From Bacteroidales bacterium (GTDB lineage: Bacteria > Bacteroidota > Bacteroidia > Bacteroidales > UBA7960): 19,404 bases of DNA. The translations under genes were made by a program, and so were the position numbers. The stretch covers positions 1 to 19,404 of the forward strand of contig SLEW01000270.1 of assembly GCA_007124575.1 (NCBI GenBank), written 5' to 3'. Below are positions 8,932-15,969 of this stretch, one piece after another; the stretch's first letter is position 1; each line of letters starts with the position of its first letter. The notes under the pieces are model-generated. The model was not told the origin of the DNA and ran no database searches. It saw only the letters and a program-made list of their open reading frames with translations.

Positions 8932-10059
8932 ATGATGTATTGCCAGCAGCTTAGTGTGGTACAGTTCAGAAACCTGGAAGACTTAAAAATTGACCTGTCT
9001 CCTAAGTTCAATTGTTTTGCCGGTCATAATGGGGCCGGCAAAACAAACCTGCTGGATGCGATTTACTACCTCTCTTTCTGTAAAAGTTTTACCAACCCCA
9101 TCGATTCTCAGAATATCTCCTTCGAAAAGGAATTCTTTGTGATCCAGGGCGAATACAAGGTTAACGGGAAGACAGACAGCTTGTATTGCGGCCTGAAGCG
9201 TGGGCAAAGAAAGATTTTCAAAAGGAATAAAAAGGAGTATGACCGCCTGTCAGACCATATTGGCTCATATCCGCTTGTGCTGCTGAGTCCGGCCGACAGC
9301 CGGCTGATCCTTGGTGGCAGTGAAGAGCGGCGTAAGTTCGTGGACGGCGTCATCTCACAATACAACAGAGAGTACCTTTACAAGCTAATCACCTACAACA
9401 AAGCATTGCAGCAGCGAAATGCCCTGCTCAAGATCTTTGCCGAGAAAAGGCGTTTCGACCGGGAAGCTCTATCCATATGGGATGAACATCTCATTGATAA
9501 CGGAGGCTACCTTTTTCGTGAACGTCTGCATTTCTTTCAATCCTTTCTGCCTGTATTTCGTGAGTATTATGCTTTTCTGAGCCACGATAACGAAAAAACA
9601 GATATTACCTATGACTCAGGCCTGCATGATACCGATCTGAAAAGCCTTCTGGAGGAAGCACGGGAAAAAGACCGTATCGCTCAGCATACTACAGTGGGCA
9701 TCCATAAAGATGACCTTTCCTTTCTTATCCATGGCGAGCCAGTCAAGAAATTCGGGAGCCAGGGACAACAAAAATCCTTCATTATCGCTTTGCGTCTGGC
9801 TCAGTTCGTCTTTACCAAAAAGATCAAAGGGCTGAATCCCATCCTGCTGTTTGATGATATTTTTGACAAGCTGGACGAGAGCAGGGTGAAGCAGCTCATG
9901 CAGTTGGTAAGCCGTGAGGACTTCGGACAGGTATTCGTTACTGACACCCATCCTGACAGGTTGGAGAAACTCTTTGAAAAGATTCCCTCAGAGTGTAAGC
10001 TCTTCAGGATGCAACAAGGAACCGTTTCCAACACTAAAATCCTGAATCAGTCATCATAA
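8932..10059 (+). CDS. recF: DNA replication and repair protein RecF
   Basis: A 375-residue SMC-like ATPase that acts with RecO and RecR to load RecA at single-stranded gaps and stalled forks. The Walker A motif GHNGAGKT is at residues 31-38, within the family pattern FAGHNGAGKTNLLDAIYYLS. The ABC signature region is near 274-290 (FGSQGQQKS), and Walker B with the D-loop is at 303-318 (ILLFDDIFDKLDESR). RecF hallmarks are FRNL near the start and VGIHKDD (255-261). The order Walker A, long helical arm, signature, Walker B is complete and the length is normal. Two ATGs in tandem (8932 and 8935) could each serve as start. The stop is 10 bp before the DUF721 gene, a pairing seen in other genomes. 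Confidence 0.95.
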   Translation: MMYCQQLSVVQFRNLEDLKIDLSPKFNCFAGHNGAGKTNLLDAIYYLSFCKSFTNPIDSQNISFEKEFFVIQGEYKVNGKTDSLYCGLKRGQRKIFKRNKKEYDRLSDHIGSYPLVLLSPADSRLILGGSEERRKFVDGVISQYNREYLYKLITYNKALQQRNALLKIFAEKRRFDREALSIWDEHLIDNGGYLFRERLHFFQSFLPVFREYYAFLSHDNEKTDITYDSGLHDTDLKSLLEEAREKDRIAQHTTVGIHKDDLSFLIHGEPVKKFGSQGQQKSFIIALRLAQFVFTKKIKGLNPILLFDDIFDKLDESRVKQLMQLVSREDFGQVFVTDTHPDRLEKLFEKIPSECKLFRMQQGTVSNTKILNQSS

Positions 10060-10069
10060 GATCAGTGCC

Positions 10070-10360
10070 ATGACCAAATCCAACACACGACCGCTGGGGG
10101 ACCTAATCCGGGAGGTGCTAAAAAGGCACCGCCTTGATAGCAAGATTACAGAAACCCGTATCATGTCATCATGGGAAAAGGTTATGGGCGCACATATCGC
10201 GCGTTATACCGAGAAAGTGCTGGTCAGACAGGGCAGGCTGACGGTATATCTCCGCTCATCGGTTCTTCGCAATGAGCTGGAGTATGGCAAGGAAAAGATC
10301 ATCAAGCTGGTCAATAAGGAGTTGGGTGAGGAAGTCATCCGGGATGTGGTTTTCAGATAA
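10070..10360 (+). CDS. DUF721 family protein (DciA-like)
   Basis: A 96-residue protein of the DUF721 family. Features seen are the N-terminal helix LGDLIREVLKRHRL, the conserved central SSWEKVMGAHIARYTEKV and the basic LTVYLRSSVLRNEL segment. Some DUF721 members are DciA, the ancestral loader or regulator of the replicative helicase DnaB; others have no assigned role. At this length it is the short Bacteroidota form consisting mostly of the KH-like nucleic-acid-binding domain. The position 10 bp after recF suggests co-translation and a DNA replication or repair role (inference). Its stop codon lies inside the 3' end of the convergent gene on the other strand, with an 8-bp overlap. Confidence 0.85.
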   Translation: MTKSNTRPLGDLIREVLKRHRLDSKITETRIMSSWEKVMGAHIARYTEKVLVRQGRLTVYLRSSVLRNELEYGKEKIIKLVNKELGEEVIRDVVFR

Positions 10361-11297
10361 TGACCAGCTCCACTTCCAATCTGCTTTTCCTGATTCGCTG
10401 AACACGGGCTTCGGCAGTGTCCCTGTTTTGATAATAAGCTGCAACCTGGTCGTCTGCAAATACCTTAACTTCTTCACCAAAACAATCTGCCAGGACAACT
10501 ACCTTCTGGTTAAAACCATCTGTAAATATCAACTCCTCCACTCTCTCCACCGGAAAGCGGTATGTATTTCCGGTTTCATAGCATGGATGCAGCGGCTCCA
10601 GTAAGAAGTAACCCTCAGAAGCAAATTTGTCCACCCTGCATTCAATCTGCTGACCTTTTCTGAAGCCATAATGCATGTAGTATTTTTTTCTCAGAAGGTG
10701 CCTGTTTCCCGTGCTGTCTTCGAGTATATAATAGCTTTGACCATCATCAGGATTGACGGTTTCATCCGTGATGGTAAACGGATAGATCTGACCGGTTTCC
10801 AGGTTGGGATGTCTGACCTCCTCGCCGGCAATCACAAGAAAAAGCTTGCCTTTTTTGATCCTCTTCAGCTTACAGGGAACCTGATCCGGAGGGTTTTCCC
10901 ACAATGCTTCATCATACGTGCGAACCTTCCATTCATTCCCCAAAAGGTCACGAACAATAAAAAAACGCTCATCCTGGTTGATGATGTTTTTGCGCCTGCC
11001 TTTGTTAACCAGCTCAAAGTCGTAAATGTTGCCTTCTGTATAGTGTGGATGTGATGGTTCGAGAAACATCCTGCCGTTGCAGTTAATCTTATCCACGCGA
11101 CACGTGATGGTCTGACCGGGGGTAAAGCCATACTGGTGATAAAAATCTTTTGGCACCAGTATCTTATATCCATTGGGATCCTGCATCACGAACCATTCCT
11201 CATCAGGCGCCAGTGATATGACTTTCAGGATATGGAAAGGATAACTGCGTCCTTCTGTCAGGCGCGCATTAGGGATATTAACCTTTTTGATGTGCAT
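10353..11297 (-). CDS. Unrecognised protein built of two tandem ~154-residue repeats (probable beta/OB-like folds)
   Basis: A 314-residue soluble protein with no signal peptide or membrane segment that I cannot assign to a family. It is an internal duplication: residues 17-157 align with 170-313 at a nearly constant offset of 154. Matched pairs include HQYGFTPGQTITCRVDK (54-70) with MHYGFRKGQQIECRVDK (208-224), FLEPSHPHY (78-86) with LLEPLHPCY (232-240), GNEWKV (120-125) with GEEVKV (274-279), and LKRIKKGKL with VQRIRKSRL. Each unit alternates short beta-strand-like stretches with basic residues, and the GQxIxCRVDK pattern recalls S1/OB nucleic-acid-binding domains (inference only). It starts 5 bp after the pncA stop, so it is probably the last gene of that transcript. 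Its stop overlaps the convergent DUF721 gene by 8 bp, leaving no room for an intergenic terminator. Confidence 0.8.
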   Translation of the reverse strand: MHIKKVNIPNARLTEGRSYPFHILKVISLAPDEEWFVMQDPNGYKILVPKDFYHQYGFTPGQTITCRVDKINCNGRMFLEPSHPHYTEGNIYDFELVNKGRRKNIINQDERFFIVRDLLGNEWKVRTYDEALWENPPDQVPCKLKRIKKGKLFLVIAGEEVRHPNLETGQIYPFTITDETVNPDDGQSYYILEDSTGNRHLLRKKYYMHYGFRKGQQIECRVDKFASEGYFLLEPLHPCYETGNTYRFPVERVEELIFTDGFNQKVVVLADCFGEEVKVFADDQVAAYYQNRDTAEARVQRIRKSRLEVELVII

Positions 11298-11302
11298 GTA
11301 TT

Positions 11303-11908
11303 TCAGATATCCTCTGATTGAATGATTTTTCCGCCTTTTTTTGTGATGGATTTTTTCATAGACTCAAAGCCATCCGGGTCGATGGGGCGGGTAGCGTCTT
11401 CCACAAGGCAGGTTTCGAAACCCTCACTGATAGCATCGAGGGCTGTAAAAGATACGCAGAAGTCACCTGCTAAACCTGTGACATATACGGTTTTCACACC
11501 TTTTCCTTTCAGATAATCAGACAGACCGGTTGTTTTCTTTTTGCCATTGTCAAAAAACCCGCTGTAACTGTCGATTTCGGGATCAAGTCCTTTCCGGAAA
11601 ACCGCTTCCACTGCTTTCATATCTATATCTTTGGCAATTTCTGCACCTTTTTGACCCTGCACGCAGTGATCAGGCCAGAGGATTTGATCCAGCCCGCCAA
11701 GAGTGGTTTTGTCAAAAGGCTTTTTACCCTCGTGCATGGAAGCAAAGCTGCCGTGATTCTCCGGGTGCCAGTCCTGAGTGGCTACAATCAGCGGGAATTC
11801 TTTCTGTAACTTATTAATAACAGGTATTACCTTATCTCCATCAGGCACGGCCAGGGCACCACCTGGTAAAAAATCGTATTGCACATCTACAATAAGTAAA
11901 GCTTTCAT
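11303..11908 (-). CDS. pncA: Nicotinamidase
   Basis: A 201-residue cysteine hydrolase that deamidates nicotinamide to nicotinate in NAD salvage. The catalytic triad is visible as D8 (LLIVDVQYDF), K106 (FRKGLDPEIDSYSGF) and C151 (TGLAGDFCVSFTALDA). Metal ligands D46, H48 and, by position, H81 (WPDHCVQG) follow the PncA pattern, and DWHPENHGSF is a family hallmark that separates it from other isochorismatase-like hydrolases. Length is normal. It lies downstream of the nicotinate phosphoribosyltransferase gene, which uses its product, with a 108-bp gap, and 5 bp upstream of the duplicated unknown gene. Expression may depend on partial read-through of a possible terminator in the upstream gap or on an unrecognised promoter. 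Confidence 0.94.
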   Translation of the reverse strand: MKALLIVDVQYDFLPGGALAVPDGDKVIPVINKLQKEFPLIVATQDWHPENHGSFASMHEGKKPFDKTTLGGLDQILWPDHCVQGQKGAEIAKDIDMKAVEAVFRKGLDPEIDSYSGFFDNGKKKTTGLSDYLKGKGVKTVYVTGLAGDFCVSFTALDAISEGFETCLVEDATRPIDPDGFESMKKSITKKGGKIIQSEDI

Positions 11909-11925
11909 ATGTTTTGATTTTTGTC

Positions 11926-11975
11926 AAAAAAGCCGAAACGTCGAAATGTCTGGGCCTGCTATCAGCTGTCGGCTT
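11926..11975 (-). terminator. Possible weak intrinsic terminator between pncB and pncA
   Basis: On the minus strand, AAGCCGA (TCGGCTT at 11969-11975) pairs perfectly with TCGGCTT (AAGCCGA at 11930-11936), followed by T6 (A run at 11926-11931). The 32-base loop is long for an intrinsic terminator, though small inner stems are possible. If it works, it would reduce pncA expression relative to pncB. I see no convincing TAnnTTTG promoter after it in the 108-bp gap. Confidence 0.3.
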
Positions 11976-12016
11976 GGCTTTTGCTATTAGCTATCACTAA
12001 ATGCGACCTACTGCTC

Positions 12017-13435
12017 TCAGATGTAATTCTGCAACTTTTGTACCATGTTATCCCTGAGGGAAAGTAGCTTATCAGACACCCCCACCTTGTATATATGGGG
12101 AAAGTCAAACCTCTTGTGCTCTTCAGGGAGCTGTTTCAGGCGCATGGCGGCTTTTTCTTTCAGCTCAACAGGGCTTTTCTCTCCATTTTCGGTGATTTTT
12201 CCTTCAAGCATGTGTTTTACAAATACCTCTTCATGTGCTTTGCCTTCCAGGTTGAGGCTTTTTTCTTTTTGATAAGGGTGTGTCATCTGCTTCGGAAGCT
12301 TTTCATCTTCCAGCGCAATACAGTCAGCATAAAAGCAACTGTGCTTATCCAGAAAGCGTATCACCTTTTTCTTGCCGGGGAGTGTAGTTTTCTGAAGGTT
12401 TTCTGAAATTTTCAGCCTTGGTTCTTTGCTGGCATATGCCAGTTTATATACCCCGTCGATGGCTCCATCAGGTCTTCCAATGATCATGCTGGTGCCAACT
12501 CCAAATATGTCGATTGGTGCTTGCTGATCGATGAGGCTCTTGATGACATGTTCGTCGAGCTGGTTCGACACCACTATTTTTACATCATGGAATCCAGCCT
12601 CGTCCAGCATGCTCCGTGCTTTTTTGGAAATATAGGCGAGGTCGCCGCTGTCAAGTCTGATGCCTTTAAGCACATACCCTTTTTCTTTTAGCTCCCTGGC
12701 CACTTTTATGGCATTAGGCACCCCGCTTTTTAATGTGTTATAGGTGTCTGCAAGCAGTACACAATTGTTGGGGAATATGCTGGCATAAGCCCTGAAGGCC
12801 TCCAGCTCATTGGCATAGCTTTCAATGAATGAATGAGCCATAGTACCTGACGGAGTGATCTTATGATCGCGGGCTGCCATCATGTTGGATGTGCTATCGA
12901 ATCCACCTATTATTGCGGCTCTGGAGGCCTGTATTCCCCCGAGCCCCTGAGCACGCCGCAATCCAAAGTCGGTAAGTATTCTGTCACCCGCTGAATATCT
13001 GATTCTACTGGCCTTTGTTGCAATAAGGGACTGAAAGTTTAGTACGTTTAACAACAGGGTTTCGATGAGCTGCACTTCGTGTAAGCCTCCATCTGCCCGT
13101 ATAATGGGAGCCACCGGAAACACGATCTCTCCTTCCTGCATCCCGGATAAATTTCCACGGAACGAGAAGGATTTCAGGTATTCAAGATAATCTGAATGAA
13201 AGCCTTGCTGATGCAGATAGTCAATATCTTCCCGGCCAAAATGAAGTGACTGAATCTGCTCCAGTAGCTCATTAAGCCCGGCAAATATGACATATCCGCC
13301 CTTAAAAGGGTTTTTCCTGAAGAAATAATCGAAGGATGCCGGTTGCTCATGCCGGTTTTTTAAAAAATAGGCTTGTCCCATGGTGAGCTGGTACATATCT
13401 GTGTACAGGGCCGATAGTATGCGATTTTTATGCAT
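12017..13435 (-). CDS. pncB: Nicotinate phosphoribosyltransferase
   Basis: A 472-residue cytoplasmic enzyme that joins nicotinate to phosphoribosyl pyrophosphate, using ATP, to give nicotinate mononucleotide for NAD synthesis. Family signatures are the N-terminal LYTDMYQLTMGQAYF (10-24), FDYFFRKNPFKGGYVIFAGL (35-54), the histidine H201 in ITPSGTMAHSF (the expected phosphorylated residue), LADTYNTLKSG, GIRLDSGDLAYISKKAR (258-274), and FGVGTSMIIGRPDGAIDGVYKL near 311-332. The length fits the long bacterial form. It starts 28 bp after the NfeD-family gene and precedes pncA, so two consecutive salvage steps are encoded together. The promoter is probably the one upstream of the NfeD gene. Confidence 0.95.
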   Translation of the reverse strand: MHKNRILSALYTDMYQLTMGQAYFLKNRHEQPASFDYFFRKNPFKGGYVIFAGLNELLEQIQSLHFGREDIDYLHQQGFHSDYLEYLKSFSFRGNLSGMQEGEIVFPVAPIIRADGGLHEVQLIETLLLNVLNFQSLIATKASRIRYSAGDRILTDFGLRRAQGLGGIQASRAAIIGGFDSTSNMMAARDHKITPSGTMAHSFIESYANELEAFRAYASIFPNNCVLLADTYNTLKSGVPNAIKVARELKEKGYVLKGIRLDSGDLAYISKKARSMLDEAGFHDVKIVVSNQLDEHVIKSLIDQQAPIDIFGVGTSMIIGRPDGAIDGVYKLAYASKEPRLKISENLQKTTLPGKKKVIRFLDKHSCFYADCIALEDEKLPKQMTHPYQKEKSLNLEGKAHEEVFVKHMLEGKITENGEKSPVELKEKAAMRLKQLPEEHKRFDFPHIYKVGVSDKLLSLRDNMVQKLQNYI

Positions 13436-13463
13436 TGAAGTGAGGTTTCCTGGCTTTTGAAGG

Positions 13464-14849
13464 TCAGGCTTTTACGACAAAAACCTGTGAGGTTTCATAT
13501 TTTACGACTTTCACGGCTTCTCCTTTATCTATAAAACCTGTAAGGGCTGTTGCATCATATACATCATCATCTATTTCCACCTTACCGCTCGGCCTTAACA
13601 TGGTAAAAGCCACTCCTGTTTTGCCTGTCAGTGTTGACATGGTGGCATCTGCAGACGTAAATCCCGAGCTCTTTGCCTGCACTGCATCGAGTGCCAGTTC
13701 ACCAAAGCGGGTGGTACTGAAAAGTTTGGAGCCGATATAAAATGACCCGGTCAGGGATAAGAAGGTGGCAATGATCACGATCATAAAGGCCATCAGGATC
13801 TCTGACAGGTCCACACCGGTAAAGTCGAATCCTTCGTTGCCGACCATGGCAAGGGCCAATCCGGTGATCATCGATAAAACCCCGAGGATACCGGTAATTC
13901 CAAAGCCCGGGATGGCAAAGAGCTCGATGGCGACAAGGATCAATCCCAGGATAAAGAGGATGATCTCATAATGGCTTGCCAGGCCTTCAATATAGAGAGG
14001 TGCAAAATAAAAGAGTGCGGCGGTGGCTGCAGCCAGAATCGGGAATCCCACGCCCGGTGTCTGGAGCTCAAAATAGATCCCGCCAAGGATGAGCATGATG
14101 AGTATTCCGCTGACCACTGGATTTATGAGGAATTGAATAATCCTGTCGGTAAAGCTAAGGCGTTGCTCCACGATCTCATAGTTTTCAATTCCTGCAACTT
14201 CCAGCAGCTGCGGGATATTGTCTGCCATTCCTTCAGAAAAGCCCCAGCGCATGGCTTCTGAAGCGGTAAAGGTGAGCACTTTGCCAGCCTCAGAAACGCC
14301 TTCCACTTCGATGGAGGCGTCTACCATGGCTTCGGCAATATCAGGATCCCGGCCCTTGGCTTCTGCTGTGGAGCGCATGGTGGATCTCATGTAAGACTGA
14401 AACTTATCGGGCACCTCAGCGCCTGTGGCATCTACGACTGTTGCTGCTCCAATGTTCCCGCCCGGACGCATATATATCCGGTCTGCAGCAATGGAGATAA
14501 GTGCTCCGGCAGAAGCCGCATTGTTATCTATAAACACAATTACCGGAATGCGGCTTTGCATGATGCGTGTACGTATGGAATCTGCATCGTTTACAGTGCC
14601 GCCATACGTGTTCATGTGAAGCAGGATAAAATCGGCATTCAGGCTGTCAGCGGCTTCAAAAGCCCGTTGCGTCCGATGCCTGGCAGGTGGACCTATGTTT
14701 TCCTTTATCTCATATTGGTAAATAAGAAAAGTCTTGTCAGGCTGAGACTCCAGGGTCTCCGCCACACGATCCCTGCGTGGCCCATCAGAAGCTTCTGCTC
14801 CCAGCAAAGGGAAAAAAAACAGGAATGTGAGAAAAAATACGGTTTTCAT
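13464..14849 (-). CDS. NfeD-family membrane protein with ClpP-like serine protease domain (long form)
   Basis: A 461-residue protein of the NfeD1b type. Residues 1-20 are a signal peptide (FFLTFLFFFPLLGAEA). Residues about 40-225 are a ClpP/SppA-like protease domain with the HMNTYGGTVNDA loop (78-89) and the nucleophile S113 in NNAASAGALISIAADR; K149 in DKFQSYM is the likely dyad lysine by analogy with archaeal PH1510. Four or five membrane segments follow at about 240-375 (for example VSGILIMLILGG and IILFILGLILVAIELFAIPG). A soluble C-terminal OB-like NfeD domain occupies 395-461. Family members cleave membrane proteins and usually work with stomatin-like partners; no stomatin gene is in this window. 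It is first in the minus-strand cluster with pncB and pncA, and why it sits with them is unclear. Confidence 0.9.
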   Translation of the reverse strand: MKTVFFLTFLFFFPLLGAEASDGPRRDRVAETLESQPDKTFLIYQYEIKENIGPPARHRTQRAFEAADSLNADFILLHMNTYGGTVNDADSIRTRIMQSRIPVIVFIDNNAASAGALISIAADRIYMRPGGNIGAATVVDATGAEVPDKFQSYMRSTMRSTAEAKGRDPDIAEAMVDASIEVEGVSEAGKVLTFTASEAMRWGFSEGMADNIPQLLEVAGIENYEIVEQRLSFTDRIIQFLINPVVSGILIMLILGGIYFELQTPGVGFPILAAATAALFYFAPLYIEGLASHYEIILFILGLILVAIELFAIPGFGITGILGVLSMITGLALAMVGNEGFDFTGVDLSEILMAFMIVIIATFLSLTGSFYIGSKLFSTTRFGELALDAVQAKSSGFTSADATMSTLTGKTGVAFTMLRPSGKVEIDDDVYDATALTGFIDKGEAVKVVKYETSQVFVVKA

Positions 14850-14901
14850 ATAGGTACATTATCCGAACGTCATCCTAAGAATATCTCTTACGAAATTAAC
14901 A

Positions 14902-14909
14902 CAAAAATA
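14902..14909 (-). promoter_or_regulatory. Candidate -7 promoter element for the NfeD-pncB-pncA cluster
   Basis: On the minus strand the sequence reads TATTTTTG, a perfect match to the Bacteroidota -7 consensus TAnnTTTG. It places a transcript start about 45 bases before the NfeD ATG. A TTTG box at the expected -33 position is not evident, so this is a half-match. The 103-bp gap to the upstream transaldolase gene has nothing else I recognise. Confidence 0.45.
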
Positions 14910-14952
14910 CCATATATGTTCTATGATCACCAGTGAATCCTAAAGTTAAAGG

Positions 14953-15603
14953 TCAGGCCTTTCTGTGATCAGCCAGGAATTTCTCCAGCCCTATGTCGGT
15001 GAGGGGATGTTTGAGCAGGCCCATGATGGGTTTCAGGGGGCAGGTGACCACGTCAGCTCCGGCCTCAGCACACTGAGTGATGTGCATGGCATGGCGGATG
15101 CTCGCCGCAAGGACTTCCGTGTCGAATTCATAATATCGATATATGTCCACTATCTGCGCAACAAGCTCTACTCCATCTGTGGAGATATCGTCAAGGCGTC
15201 CGATGAATGGTGACACATAGGTGGCTCCTGCTTTGGCTGCCAGGATAGCCTGTCCGGTGGAAAACACCAGGGTGCAGTTGGTTTTGATACCTTTTGATGA
15301 AAGATGCTTGATGGCCTTTACACCGTCTTTGATCATGGGGACTTTTACGACAATCTGGGGATGAAGGGCTGCAAGGGCTTCACCTTCCTTCACGATGCCA
15401 TCAAAATCCGTGGCAATCACTTCAGCGCTTACATCGCCATCTACTATCTCGCAAATATCCACGTAATGCTTTATTATGCTCTCTTCGCCTTTGATGCCTT
15501 CCTTTGCCATCAATGAGGGGTTGGTAGTAACACCGTCAAGAATTCCCAGGTCCATAGCCTCCCGGATCTCATCCAGGTTGGCCGTGTCAATAAAAAACTT
15601 CAT
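14953..15603 (-). CDS. tal: Transaldolase, small TalC/MipB (FSA-like) type
   Basis: A 216-residue TIM-barrel class I aldolase that transfers a dihydroxyacetone unit between sugar phosphates in the non-oxidative pentose phosphate pathway. The Schiff-base lysine is K87 in VVKVPM. The N-terminus FFIDTANLDEIREA, GVTTNPSLMAKEG, CTLVFSTGQA and YVSPFIGRLDD are family hallmarks. Two residues that discriminate within this family favour transaldolase over fructose-6-phosphate aldolase: E61 in SAEVIATD, where E. coli FsaA has Gln, and F133 in SPFIGR, where FsaA has Tyr. Length is normal. The gene begins 105 bp downstream of the SRP RNA on the same strand. A poor -7-like TAATTTTA (15629-15636, minus) is the only promoter candidate I see in that gap. 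Confidence 0.93.
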   Translation of the reverse strand: MKFFIDTANLDEIREAMDLGILDGVTTNPSLMAKEGIKGEESIIKHYVDICEIVDGDVSAEVIATDFDGIVKEGEALAALHPQIVVKVPMIKDGVKAIKHLSSKGIKTNCTLVFSTGQAILAAKAGATYVSPFIGRLDDISTDGVELVAQIVDIYRYYEFDTEVLAASIRHAMHITQCAEAGADVVTCPLKPIMGLLKHPLTDIGLEKFLADHRKA

Positions 15604-15701
15604 ATTACTTTTGCTTTTTGTTTTGGTATAAAATTACAGGCTTTATGCGTAAAAACATTGAACTTGCTGCCTATTAGGTTTTTATGTTGTGGTGGTTTGA
15701 T

Positions 15702-15720
15702 AAAAAAAGGTGAGCCATGG
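15702..15720 (-). terminator. U7 tract ending the SRP RNA gene
   Basis: The closing helix of the SRP RNA (3' arm CTCACC) runs directly into seven T residues on the minus strand (A7 at 15702-15708), the normal form of a factor-independent stop for this small RNA. Confidence 0.75.
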
Positions 15721-15802
15721 TATCGCACCGCTACGACCGCCTACCCTTGCTACCTTCCGGTCCTGGGGGAATTCAGCGGGAGCTGGTCGTACCAGACTCA
15801 CC
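15709..15802 (-). ncRNA. ffs: Signal recognition particle RNA, small bacterial (4.5S) type
   Basis: A 94-nt RNA on the minus strand. The diagnostic apical motif CAGGACCGGAAGGTAGCA (15748-15765) contains the GGAA tetraloop closed by ACC/GGT and the symmetric loop CAGG opposite AGCA that binds Ffh. Helices can be followed outward: CCC/GGG, CCGCT/AGCGG, TGGTA/TACCA, and the terminal GGTGAG with CTCACC. A U7 tract follows the 3' end, and a consensus promoter sits 5 bases before the 5' end, so both ends are well fixed. The RNA pairs with Ffh to target membrane proteins to the Sec translocon. An ORF on the opposite strand (15658 onward) runs through it and is not a real coding region there. Confidence 0.95.
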
Positions 15803-15807
15803 AGATG

Positions 15808-15839
15808 CAAAAGTACACAAATCTGTCATCACAGCCAAA
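15808..15839 (-). promoter_or_regulatory. Consensus Bacteroidota promoter of the SRP RNA gene
   Basis: On the minus strand, TTTG (CAAA at 15836-15839) is followed after exactly 20 bases by TACTTTTG (CAAAAGTA at 15808-15815), matching TTTG-N19-21-TAnnTTTG. The predicted transcript start falls at about 15802, which is the 5' end of the SRP RNA helix inferred independently. Confidence 0.85.
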
Positions 15840-15969
15840 CAAATCTTCTGACCGGCACGTTAATTTAGTCACAGAAGTAAGACTGCAGAACCTTTTAGAG
15901 GCATGGATCAGCTTAAGGAATGGCTTGATTTTAGCATTTTATCAACAGACATGTAAATATTTACTGCAT

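Noticed and set aside
10671..11054. A 127-codon plus-strand open frame opposite the duplicated unknown protein
   Set aside because: The minus-strand frame shows a clear internal protein duplication and operon spacing. The plus frame would be its antisense and has no recognisable features.
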